Shown here piece after piece: positions 52,800-61,422 of a stretch of DNA of 64,000 nucleotides. The notes beneath the pieces are model-generated. The model was not told the DNA's origin, ran no database searches, and was given only the letters and a program-made list of their open reading frames with translations. Numbering within the stretch: the stretch's first letter is position 1; every line of letters starts with the position of its first letter. The stretch is from Sphingomonas sp. IW22 (GTDB lineage: Bacteria > Pseudomonadota > Alphaproteobacteria > Sphingomonadales > Sphingomonadaceae): assembly GCF_041321155.1 (NCBI RefSeq), contig NZ_JBGGWB010000001.1, positions 1,364,001 through 1,428,000 of the forward strand. Direction: 5' to 3'. A program made the translations under genes and the position numbers.

Positions 52800-55091
52800 T
52801 TGTCGCAAACGCCCCGACTGTCCCGCCGCGCATTGATGATCGGCGCGGGTGCCGCGGCCGCATGGGCTGCCTCCCCTGCGCGCGCGCTGATGGGTCAGGC
52901 CACTGCCGACGGCGTACCGGCGCCGGTGCGCGAGCTGCTGGCGCGCATGACGGTCGAGGAAAAGGCCGGGCAATGCACGCTGATGGCTGCGGCATGGGCG
53001 GGCGGTGCTGCAACCGCGCTCAACCCGCCGTCGGGCAACAACAGTTTCGACGACCAGTTGAACGAAACGCGCGCGGGGCGGCTGGGCGGCGTGTTCAACG
53101 GCAACGGCGCTGAAATGGCACGACGAATGCAGACCATTGCCGTGCGTGAGTCGCGGCTAAAGGTGCCGCTGATTTTCGCCGCCGACGTGATCCACGGCTT
53201 TCGCACCATCTTCCCCATGCCGCTGGCGGAGGCGGGCAGCTTCGACGCCGATCTGGCCGAACGCACCGCGCGCGCGGCGGCGGTCGAGGCGACGGCGGCT
53301 GGAATCGACTGGAACTTCGCGCCGATGGTCGACATCGCGCGCGACCAGCGCTGGGGTCGCGGGATCGAGGGCGCGGGCGAGGATGTGCTGCTGGGCCGCA
53401 TCATGGCGGCGGCGCGTACGCGCGGCTTTCAGGGCCGTCGCGGGCTGACCGCCGACGACGCGATGGCGGCATGCGCCAAGCATTTCGCCGCTTATGGCGC
53501 GGCGGAAGCGGGCATGGATTACAACAGCGTCGACGTGTCCGAACGGACGCTGCGCGACGTGTATTTTCCACCCTTCCAGTCCGCCTTCGACGCGGGTGCG
53601 GCGACGACGATGGCGGCGTTCAACGAATTGTCGGGGGTGCCCGCGACCGCCAACAAATGGCTGCTGACCGACCTGTTACGCGGCGAATGGAAATGGGACG
53701 GGCTGGTCGCATCCGATTACACCGGCGACATGGAGCTGATCGCCCACGGCTTTGCCGCCGATGAGCGGGAAGCCGCGAAGCTCGCTTTCCTCGCGGGCGT
53801 GGACATGTCGATGCAGTCGGGTTTTTACATCCGCCACTTGCCCGATCTGGTCGCCAAGGGCGAAGTGCCGATGGCTCGGCTGGACGAAGCGGTGGGCCGG
53901 GTGCTGGCGCTTAAGGCAAAGCTCGGCCTGTTCGACGACCCCTTCCGCCGCATCGACCCGCGCCGCGAAAAGACGCGCATCCGCAGCAAGGCGCATCTGG
54001 CGCTGGCCCGCGAAGCCGCACGCAAATCGATCGTGCTGCTGAAGAACGAGGGCGACCTGCTCCCCCTGCCGCGCTCAGGCAAGCGGATCGCGCTGATCGG
54101 CCCGTTCGCGCAAGGCAAGCGCGAGCTGATCGGTCCGTGGAACGTCTATGGCACTGATGCAGAGGCGGTGGACCTGCTGACCGGCGTACGCGCCGCCGTT
54201 TCCGATGCCGCGCTCATCACCGCGACCGACGGTTCGGGGATTGAGGAAGCGCTGCCCGGCGGGATCGAGGCCGCCGTTGCCGCCGCTCAGGCCGCCGATA
54301 TCGTCGTGCTGGCCATCGGTGAGGGGCAGGGCATGTCGGGCGAAGCACAATCGCGCGCCGACATCGTCATCCCCGCGCCCCAGATGGCACTGGCCGAGGC
54401 GGTCGCCGCGACCGGCAAGCCGATCGTCGTCGCGCTGCGCCACGGTCGCGCGCTGGCGCTGCACGGGGCGGTGCTGGACGCGCCCGCCATCCTCGCCACT
54501 TGGTTTCTGGGGTCCGAAAGCGGGCCGGCAACCGCCGACATCCTGTTCGGGGTGGAAGGACCATCAGCGCGCCTGCCCGTCAGCTTCCCGTTCGAAACCG
54601 GGCAGCAGCCCTATCATTATGCCCATAAAAATACCGGTCGCCCCAATGAGAGCGAGGAGCTGGTCGCGTACAAGGCGCGGTATCGCGAAACGCTGAATCG
54701 CGCGCGTTTCCCCTTCGGCCATGGCCTCACCTATGGCCGGATCGCCTATTCCGGGCTGGAGGGCGCGGGCGCCACGCTGACGTCGGGCGGCAGCATCGAA
54801 GTGGCAGCGACGATCACCAATTCGGGTACGCGTGCGGCCGAAGAAGTCGTGCAGCTCTATGTGCAGGACGTGACCGCCAGCATCACCCGCCCCGTCCGCG
54901 AGCTGAAGGCGTTTCGAAAGGTCCGCCTGGCCCCCGGCCAGTCGCAGCGCGTCGCCTTCACCCTGAAGCGCGACGACCTTCTGTTCATCGGCACGGACCT
55001 GAAACGCACGGTGGAGCCCGGCCGCTTCCGCCTGTGGATCGCCCCTTCGGCACAGGCAGACGGGGTGACGGGCGAGTTCATGCTCGCCTGA
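52800..55091 (+). CDS. bglX: GH3-family beta-glucosidase, Tat-exported
   Basis: 763 residues from TTG 52800, with GAGGAGA upstream. The N-terminus SRRALMIGAGAAAAWAA is a Tat signal. The (beta/alpha)8 domain carries FAADVIHGFRTIFPMPLAEA, the KHFAAYG segment and nucleophile Asp306 in LVASDYTGD. The second domain includes AARKSIVLLKNEGDLLPLPR, and a fibronectin-III-like domain ends the chain (EEVVQLYVQDVTASITRPVR). BglX-type enzymes release glucose from beta-linked oligoglucans in the periplasm. The stop overlaps the convergent symporter gene by 14 bases. Confidence 0.94.
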   Translation: MSQTPRLSRRALMIGAGAAAAWAASPARALMGQATADGVPAPVRELLARMTVEEKAGQCTLMAAAWAGGAATALNPPSGNNSFDDQLNETRAGRLGGVFNGNGAEMARRMQTIAVRESRLKVPLIFAADVIHGFRTIFPMPLAEAGSFDADLAERTARAAAVEATAAGIDWNFAPMVDIARDQRWGRGIEGAGEDVLLGRIMAAARTRGFQGRRGLTADDAMAACAKHFAAYGAAEAGMDYNSVDVSERTLRDVYFPPFQSAFDAGAATTMAAFNELSGVPATANKWLLTDLLRGEWKWDGLVASDYTGDMELIAHGFAADEREAAKLAFLAGVDMSMQSGFYIRHLPDLVAKGEVPMARLDEAVGRVLALKAKLGLFDDPFRRIDPRREKTRIRSKAHLALAREAARKSIVLLKNEGDLLPLPRSGKRIALIGPFAQGKRELIGPWNVYGTDAEAVDLLTGVRAAVSDAALITATDGSGIEEALPGGIEAAVAAAQAADIVVLAIGEGQGMSGEAQSRADIVIPAPQMALAEAVAATGKPIVVALRHGRALALHGAVLDAPAILATWFLGSESGPATADILFGVEGPSARLPVSFPFETGQQPYHYAHKNTGRPNESEELVAYKARYRETLNRARFPFGHGLTYGRIAYSGLEGAGATLTSGGSIEVAATITNSGTRAAEEVVQLYVQDVTASITRPVRELKAFRKVRLAPGQSQRVAFTLKRDDLLFIGTDLKRTVEPGRFRLWIAPSAQADGVTGEFMLA

Positions 55092-56331
55092 TCGGGTTCG
55101 CCCAGATTGCCGCCATCGACAGGACCAGCGCGGTCGCGGGGCCAAGGATCATCAGCCCCGCGATCGCGCGCTGCCCGCCGCCAGTCGCATAGCCGCCCAG
55201 ATCATAAGTGACGCCCAGCAACAGCGTCGCCGCCGCCATCGCCAGCTTCTGGACAAAGGCAGCAACCCCGAATGCGGGCGCCTCCACCCGGATGCCCGTC
55301 GCGGCCTCCCCCGCATCGACGCTGTCGGGCAGCAGCGACCAGCCCGCGAGCAACAACCCCGTCAACACGAACTGCATCGCCGCCAGATAGGGGATGGCCA
55401 CCGCCCGCCCCGCCAGTGCGAAACCGGCGATCAGGACCAGCCCGGCCGCCCCGCTCCACAACCATGCCGCGCGTGCGCCGATCCTGAGCGCAATCGTCGT
55501 CCACACCGGCACGCCGACCGCACCGGCCACGGCCATCACCGCCAGCGCGCGCGGCCCCGCCGCTGCATCGCCCGCCACGCGCGCGAAGTAATAAAGGACC
55601 GACTGCCCCGTCAGCGTGCCCGCAATCGTGGCCGCCACCAATGCCAGCGCCAGCGTAAAGAATGCCCGGTTGCGCGCCAGCCCGACCAGCATGGTGGCCA
55701 GCGGCAGGCGGGCGGCCCGCTCCATAGATGGCCGGTGTTCGGGCACCCGCGCGGCAATCGCGATCAGGATCGGCGTTGCCAGCACCGCACAAACCACCGC
55801 CGCCCCGGCATGGCCGATGCGCGCCGCCGCCCAAGGAAAGCCCAGCGCCACGCCCGTGGCCGCTGCCGCGCCGAACGCCAGCCGCAACCCGGCCACGCGA
55901 GTGCGGTCGGCGCTCACGTCGCTGATGCGCGTGCTCCACGCGGCATAGGGGACGTTGACGACGGCATAGAGCGTCCGCAGCGCCAACTGGCTGAAGCACG
56001 CAAATGCCACCAGCGCCGCACCCTCAAGCGGCGGCACCATGAACGCCAGCGGAAAACCCAGCGCCAGCGGTATCGCGCCCCAGCCGACGAACCACGCATA
56101 GCCCCGCCGCGACCGCTCTGCCGCCACGCCGACCGCGACGTCGGCCAGCCCGTCCCAAATGGCGCCACCCATGAACACCACGCCCGCCACCGCCGGGGAC
56201 AGCCGCAGCGCTTCGGTATAGAAATACAGCAGATACAGGGTGATACCCTGCCAATACAGGTTGCAGGCAAAATCCCCCGCCCCGAAACCGACCAGCGTGG
56301 CAAGGCCGGGCCGCGCGTCCTCCCTCAACAC
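55078..56331 (-). CDS. GPH-type sugar:cation symporter (MFS)
   Basis: 417 residues, twelve spans. The start GTG 56331 overlaps the last 7 bases of sdaA; a TTG next to it is possible. The motif GGAIWDGLADVAVGVAAERS in the first third is the GPH-family D-x-xxDP-like signature, with a long helix pattern typical of melibiose/xyloside carriers (YAVVNVPYAAWSTRISD). It probably imports mono- or disaccharides freed by the neighbouring glycosidases. It is convergent with the GH3 gene. Confidence 0.85.
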   Translation of the reverse strand: MLREDARPGLATLVGFGAGDFACNLYWQGITLYLLYFYTEALRLSPAVAGVVFMGGAIWDGLADVAVGVAAERSRRGYAWFVGWGAIPLALGFPLAFMVPPLEGAALVAFACFSQLALRTLYAVVNVPYAAWSTRISDVSADRTRVAGLRLAFGAAAATGVALGFPWAAARIGHAGAAVVCAVLATPILIAIAARVPEHRPSMERAARLPLATMLVGLARNRAFFTLALALVAATIAGTLTGQSVLYYFARVAGDAAAGPRALAVMAVAGAVGVPVWTTIALRIGARAAWLWSGAAGLVLIAGFALAGRAVAIPYLAAMQFVLTGLLLAGWSLLPDSVDAGEAATGIRVEAPAFGVAAFVQKLAMAAATLLLGVTYDLGGYATGGGQRAIAGLMILGPATALVLSMAAIWANPIRRA

Positions 56332-57689
56332 TCCACCACATTGGCGGCCAGCCCGCCCTGTGCGGTTTCCTTATACTTCTCGCCCATGTCGAGACCGGTT
56401 TTGCGCATCGTCTCGATCACTTCGTCCAGGCTGACGCGGTGCGTGCCGTCGCCCAGCAACGCCAGCCGCGCCGCCTCGATCGCCTTGATCGCGCCGACGG
56501 CGTTGCGCTCGATACACGGCACCTGAACCAAGCCACCCACGGGGTCGCAGGTCAGGCCCAGGTTATGCTCCATGCCGATCTCGGCGGCGTTTTCGACCTG
56601 TTCGGGGGTGCCGCCCAGCACCGCGCACAGCCCCGCAGCCGCCATCGAACAGGCGACGCCGACTTCGCCCTGACATCCGACCTCCGCGCCAGAGATCGAC
56701 GCATTTTCCTTGAACAGGCTGCCAATGGCGGATGCGGTCAGCAGGAAATCCTCGGTCCCCCGCGCACTCGCGCCCGGCACCATGCGCTCATAATAGCGCA
56801 GCACCGCCGGCACGATGCCCGCCGCGCCATTGGTGGGCGCGGTGACGACGCGGCCACCGGCGGCATTCTCCTCGTTCACCGCCAGCGCCCACAGGTTCAC
56901 CCAGTCGATCACCGACAGCGGATCGGCCAGCATCATTTCCCGCCTTGCCATCAGCCGTTCGAAACCGGGCGCGGCGCGGCGCTTGACCTTCAGGCCGCCG
57001 GGCAGGACGCCGTGGGTGCGAAGCCCACGGTCGATACAGTCGCGCATCGCCTGCGCGATACGCTCCAGCCGGGCGGACAATTCGCCCTCGTCCATGGCGG
57101 TCAGTTCGTTGACGCGCTGAACCTCTGCAATCGATCCCAGCGCGCGGGCGCGTTCCAGCAGGTCGACGCCCGAGCGATAGGGGTGCGGCGGATCGTCCAT
57201 CATCACCGGCCCGGCATTGCCGCGCACGGCATCGGCCTCCACCACGGCGCCGCCGCCGATCGAATAGACGGTGCGCTCCGCGATCACGCCGTCATCGGCA
57301 TCGAACGCGCGCAGGCACATGGCGTTCGAGTGAAAGTCCAGCCGCTCGAACATCCGCCAGCCAAGGTCGCTGGCCGGATCGAACGCGGCAAAGCCGCCGC
57401 CGGGCAACGCGACGCGGCGTTCGTCGAACACCTGCGCGACAATCCCTTCGATCGCGTCGGGATCGACGGTCGCGGGGCGGCATCCCGACAGCCCCAGGAT
57501 GACGGCCCGGTCGGTCGCGTGGCCCCGCCCGGTCAGCGCCAGCGAGCCATAAAGATCGACGGCCAGCCGATGCACGGCCAACCCGTCCAGCGATTCGACG
57601 AAATCGCATGCGGCGGTCATCGGCCCCATGGTGTGCGACGATGACGGGCCGACGCCGATCTTGAACAGGTCGAATACGCTCGCGACCAT
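56325..57689 (-). CDS. sdaA: L-serine ammonia-lyase, single-chain Fe-S type
   Basis: 454 residues. The beta and alpha parts are fused in one chain: [20 protein letters not shown] at the start, then [20 protein letters not shown] and [20 protein letters not shown], with the cysteines that hold the 4Fe-4S cluster. It turns serine into pyruvate and ammonia. Its place between a glycanase and a sugar symporter on one strand is odd, since no link between serine and glycan use is obvious; it may be a passenger or overflow enzyme. Confidence 0.95.
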   Translation of the reverse strand: MVASVFDLFKIGVGPSSSHTMGPMTAACDFVESLDGLAVHRLAVDLYGSLALTGRGHATDRAVILGLSGCRPATVDPDAIEGIVAQVFDERRVALPGGGFAAFDPASDLGWRMFERLDFHSNAMCLRAFDADDGVIAERTVYSIGGGAVVEADAVRGNAGPVMMDDPPHPYRSGVDLLERARALGSIAEVQRVNELTAMDEGELSARLERIAQAMRDCIDRGLRTHGVLPGGLKVKRRAAPGFERLMARREMMLADPLSVIDWVNLWALAVNEENAAGGRVVTAPTNGAAGIVPAVLRYYERMVPGASARGTEDFLLTASAIGSLFKENASISGAEVGCQGEVGVACSMAAAGLCAVLGGTPEQVENAAEIGMEHNLGLTCDPVGGLVQVPCIERNAVGAIKAIEAARLALLGDGTHRVSLDEVIETMRKTGLDMGEKYKETAQGGLAANVVEC

Positions 57690-57708
57690 AAGGCCCGTCT
57701 CCCGGTTC

Positions 57709-57730
57709 GCGCCGCCATGGGTGGCGGCGC
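57709..57730. other. GC-rich hairpin between GH9-type gene and sdaA
   Basis: Arms GCGCCGCC (57709-57716) and GGCGGCGC (57723-57730) with a 6-base loop lie in the 74-base gap. No T-run follows on the minus strand, so termination would be weak at best. Confidence 0.4.
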
Positions 57731-57763
57731 GCCCGGCTTATCGGCGTTCAGGCCGCGTGTCGA

Positions 57764-60280
57764 TCAACGCTCCTTTCTGAGCGCATCGGCCGCGTTGGTC
57801 AGTTCGATATAATCGGCGCCCAGATCGACAACATATTCATTCTGTCCCCAGAAGAAGGGCCAGTCTTCCTTGTTCTCCGGAAAATCGGGCTTCAGGATCA
57901 GCGCACCGGGCACCACGCCGCCCGCGATATAGCTGAAATCGGCGCGGTTGTTGCCATAGGCGACTTCCTTGGACCGGGTGCCGACGCCCGACACGAACGA
58001 AATGTCGCTGCCCGGATGGTTGCCGTGGAGATAGGCAAGCGCATCGAACACATGATGCGCGGGCACGATGTCGGGGAACGCCTTGTGCAGGCGATAGGCA
58101 GTCAGGCCGAACGCGATGACGCCGCCATTGCCGGCCCAGCCGCCCTCACCGATCGGCACACCATAGGGGTTCGCCTTGGCAAAGCCCGCCGCCCGCGTCG
58201 CCCAGCCACGCGCCTGCTGTTCCAGCGCGGCGCGATAGGTGGCCGGCATCAGCGGCAGCGCGTCGAGCGCCGTGACCAGATCGGCCCGGTCGCCCAGCTT
58301 GGGCACCAGATCCTCGATCGCGCGGGCATAACGCGGATCGCGGGTCGCCTGCAGCAGCTCGACGGCGGCGGCAAAGCGTTCGGCCTCAATCGGACCGCCG
58401 GTGGTGTTGCCGTGGCGGAAGGTATCGGGCGCGCGCCCGTCCTCATCCGCCCATACGCGCTGCGCGGTTTCGAGCGCCCGTGCGGCGAAACCGTCGTCAT
58501 AGCCCTTCATCGCCCGCGAAGCCGCCGCCAGCGCGGCGATCGAGCCATAGTTCAGCGCCGACGCCTTGCTGGTGAACGCCCAGCGATCGTCGGGCGTGCC
58601 ACTACGCGCGCCCTTCACCTCATAGGGTTTCAGGTCCGCGTCATAGACCAGCCCGTCGGTCTTGGTCGATGCGTCGCCCAGATGCGTATATTGACCGACA
58701 TCCGGCTCCACGATGCCATGGATCGCGTGTCCCACTGCGTCGAACTGCGCCTGCAACTGCAACGCGCCGTGGCGGATCTGTTGCAGGATGTCGGGCGTGC
58801 CGTCGGGCACATGGATTTCGACACGGCGATTGGTAAAATCGACGCTGGTCGTGTCGCGGCGAATGCCGAACTGCTCGAAACTACGCACCAGCGATCGGAT
58901 GACGGCATATTGCGTCTGGGTGCGGATGTCGAAATCGCCCGCATCCAGCCAGCCACCGACGTTCAGCCCCGAAATATGCTCGCCCGGCTTGAACTTGGTG
59001 TCGGTGGTCGGCCCCTGACGATACAGGTCGATATGCTCGTGATTGACCGGGGCCTGCAACGCATCGTCGCGATGCGGGTCGCCGTGCCAGACGCGATACG
59101 CCTCGTTCACGAACATGTGGTCCATCTGCACCGGCAGATAGACGCCCAGCGACGGATGCCATGCATCGGCATAGATGTCGTCGGCAATGCGGAAGGGCGC
59201 GGTGCGCGTCTTGCCATATTCAAGAAGGTACAGGCCCGGCTCGCGCACCTTCGAAAAATCGAAACGGCGATAGCGATAGCGCAGATAATCGCCCCAGAGT
59301 TGCGGCGCACCCTGCGCCGCGACGCTTTCGCGGCCATCGGCACCGATGCGGATCAGGCGCGCAGGCCCGGCGGCACGGTCGGCGGCATCCAGCTCAATCG
59401 TCGCGACCTTTGCTTCACCCGGCGTATAGCCCAGCTGCGAATGGCCGATCACCGGCGCGCGGGTCCAGCCCGGCACGCTGGTCATCTCGACCGTCCAGTC
59501 CAGCACCTGCCCGGTGCGCCCGCCGGGCAACAGCCCGCGCAGCACGAACCAGCCATTCTGCGCCTGTGCGCGCCCGTCATACAGCGCGATCTGGCCACCG
59601 TTGGAGCGTACCGTCACCCGCTTTGCCGGGTCGGACGGGGCAAGCACGAACATCTGCCCTTCCGCCATCGGCAGCGGTTCGGCGCCGGGGCCGTCGCTGC
59701 GCCCACTGGCCAGGTTGCGCGTCGCGGTCTGTTCCATGCTGGGCGAAGGGTGCAGCGGGAAGATGCCCGGCCGCCCATCGGCCAGATAGCCCTGATGAAA
59801 ATAGACCGACGGCAGGAATTCCAGCGTAAAGCCCGCCTTGCCCGCCAGCGCCGCCGGCAGGGCCGCAGGCAGCACGACGCTGACGCGCACCGACGAAGGC
59901 CCCGCCGGTTCGGTCCGCACGGTGTAGCGGAAATTCTGGTCCGGATATTCCAGATCGACCTCGATCACGCCCTTCGCCCGGTCGACGCGGCGCGCCACGA
60001 CGCGAGCGGCCGGGTCCCACTGACCGGGCGTTGCCGACAGTCGAACATCGCCATTCGTGGCGATGCGGGTTTCCTGCTGGATGATCTCGATCCCGGCGAT
60101 CTTGGCGTCCGCGAACAGGTCGGGCTGGTTGGCGAACACCAGCATCTGCGCGGCCGGCGCGCGATAATATTCCTTTTCGGTGACGGCGATGGGGCGCGAC
60201 TGCGCCATCGCTACCGTCGTTCCTGCCAGTCCCCAAGCGAGCGCAACCGCCGAGGCGAGCGCCATCCCCCGCTTCATCAT
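57764..60280 (-). CDS. GH9-family glycanase with N-terminal Ig-like domain
   Basis: 838 residues with a signal peptide ending TTVAMAQ. An N-terminal beta-sandwich region leads to an Ig-like cellulase domain (VIGHSQLGYTPGEAKVATIE near residue 280, LRYRYRRFDFSKVREPGLYL), then an (alpha/alpha)6 barrel. Both catalytic-base aspartates are present, Asp446 and Asp449 in GGWLDAGDFD, and the C-terminal acid is likely Glu in FFWGQNEYVVDLGADYIEL. GH9 enzymes are endo- or exo-glucanases and related hydrolases. The extended N-terminus of about 270 residues is unusual in length. Substrate unproven. Confidence 0.88.
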   Translation of the reverse strand: MMKRGMALASAVALAWGLAGTTVAMAQSRPIAVTEKEYYRAPAAQMLVFANQPDLFADAKIAGIEIIQQETRIATNGDVRLSATPGQWDPAARVVARRVDRAKGVIEVDLEYPDQNFRYTVRTEPAGPSSVRVSVVLPAALPAALAGKAGFTLEFLPSVYFHQGYLADGRPGIFPLHPSPSMEQTATRNLASGRSDGPGAEPLPMAEGQMFVLAPSDPAKRVTVRSNGGQIALYDGRAQAQNGWFVLRGLLPGGRTGQVLDWTVEMTSVPGWTRAPVIGHSQLGYTPGEAKVATIELDAADRAAGPARLIRIGADGRESVAAQGAPQLWGDYLRYRYRRFDFSKVREPGLYLLEYGKTRTAPFRIADDIYADAWHPSLGVYLPVQMDHMFVNEAYRVWHGDPHRDDALQAPVNHEHIDLYRQGPTTDTKFKPGEHISGLNVGGWLDAGDFDIRTQTQYAVIRSLVRSFEQFGIRRDTTSVDFTNRRVEIHVPDGTPDILQQIRHGALQLQAQFDAVGHAIHGIVEPDVGQYTHLGDASTKTDGLVYDADLKPYEVKGARSGTPDDRWAFTSKASALNYGSIAALAAASRAMKGYDDGFAARALETAQRVWADEDGRAPDTFRHGNTTGGPIEAERFAAAVELLQATRDPRYARAIEDLVPKLGDRADLVTALDALPLMPATYRAALEQQARGWATRAAGFAKANPYGVPIGEGGWAGNGGVIAFGLTAYRLHKAFPDIVPAHHVFDALAYLHGNHPGSDISFVSGVGTRSKEVAYGNNRADFSYIAGGVVPGALILKPDFPENKEDWPFFWGQNEYVVDLGADYIELTNAADALRKER

Positions 60281-60309
60281 TTCGTCAAACCCCTTCTTTG
60301 TTTCGTCGA

Positions 60310-61422
60310 TCAGGCCAGCGCGACGCGCCGCCCTTCATTCATCGAACGATAGACCGCTTCTATGATGCGAATGTCGCGCAATCCCTCTTCACCCGGCACC
60401 AATGGCGTGCGGTTGGTCAGGATACATTGCGCCAGATGATCGAGCTGGGCCGCGAACTGGCTGGGGCCGCTGGTGTCGATCGCCGGTTCGGTCGTCTCGC
60501 CCTTGACCCGCACACGCAGCCGCTGCCCCTGATAGGGGGTGGCCGGGTCCAGTTCGATATAGCCATCAGTCCCGATCACACGCGCTTCGTTATGCGGCGA
60601 GCTGTAGCTGGAGATGCAACTGGCCAGCACACCCGACGGAAAGCGCAGCGTAAAGTCGACGCGGTCCTCAACGGTTGCAAAGCGCGGATCGCGGCGGTCG
60701 GTGCTTTCGGTCGCCATGACCTCAACCGGCTCCTCACCCGACAGATAGCGCGCGGCCTGAAGGCTGTAGATGCCGATGTCCATCATCGACCCGCCGCCCG
60801 ACATCTTGCGATCCAGCCGCCACTGGTCCGGCTGGATCGAAAAACCGTGTGCGGTGCGGATCATGCGGGTCGGCCCCACCACCTGCTTGCGGCACAGGTC
60901 GATCGCGGCGACATTGTGAGGCTGAAAACGGCTACGATAGCCGATCATCAGCTTCTTGCCCGCCGCCTTAGCCGCGTCGATCATCGACTGGCATTCAGCC
61001 GACGACACCGCCATCGGCTTTTCGCACATCACATGTTTTCCCGCCTTGGACGCGCGGATCGAATATTCGGCATGCATCGCCACCGGCAGCACGACGTAAA
61101 CGATATCGACGTCCCGGTTGTCGGCCAGCCGCTCGAACGTCTGATAGTTATAATGGTGCGTGGCCGGCACGCCGTATTCAGCGCCATAGCGGGCGAGCTT
61201 TTCAGGCGTACCGCTGACCAATGCCGCGATGCGCGCGTTCCGGCACTGGGCGAAAGCGGGCATGATCTGGCGTGTGGCATAGCTGCCCAGCCCGACGATC
61301 GCATAGCCCAGCTTTCGATCGCCCGCGCCTTGCGCCAGCGTCGCCGCACCCGGCAGCATCGCCAGCCCGGCGGCGGCACCCATCCCGATCAGCGCGTCAC
61401 GGCGTGTCGTGTCACCGTACAT
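60310..61422 (-). CDS. Tat-exported glucose-fructose oxidoreductase-like enzyme (Gfo/Idh/MocA)
   Basis: 370 residues from ATG 61422. The N-terminus has a twin-arginine signal (TTRRDALIGMGAAAGLAML, cleaved near residue 30). The Rossmann motif is GYAIVGLGSYATRQIMPAF, the family EKP motif has Lys135 (GKHVMCEKPMAV) and the catalytic Asp215/Tyr219 lie in GGGSMMDIGIYS. These segments closely resemble Zymomonas GFOR, which keeps NADP bound and oxidises glucose while reducing fructose in the periplasm. Its start overlaps the upstream esterase stop by 11 bases. Substrate is inferred from resemblance only. Confidence 0.88.
   Translation of the reverse strand: MYGDTTRRDALIGMGAAAGLAMLPGAATLAQGAGDRKLGYAIVGLGSYATRQIMPAFAQCRNARIAALVSGTPEKLARYGAEYGVPATHHYNYQTFERLADNRDVDIVYVVLPVAMHAEYSIRASKAGKHVMCEKPMAVSSAECQSMIDAAKAAGKKLMIGYRSRFQPHNVAAIDLCRKQVVGPTRMIRTAHGFSIQPDQWRLDRKMSGGGSMMDIGIYSLQAARYLSGEEPVEVMATESTDRRDPRFATVEDRVDFTLRFPSGVLASCISSYSSPHNEARVIGTDGYIELDPATPYQGQRLRVRVKGETTEPAIDTSGPSQFAAQLDHLAQCILTNRTPLVPGEEGLRDIRIIEAVYRSMNEGRRVALA

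Noticed and set aside
57709..57730. Hairpin before sdaA as a rho-independent terminator
   Set aside because: No T-run follows on the transcribed strand; kept only as a weak structural feature.
58016..60352. 778-codon open frame on the plus strand opposite the GH9-type gene
   Set aside because: Arg/His-rich composition typical of antisense frames in high-GC DNA; GH9 motifs on the opposite strand are clear.
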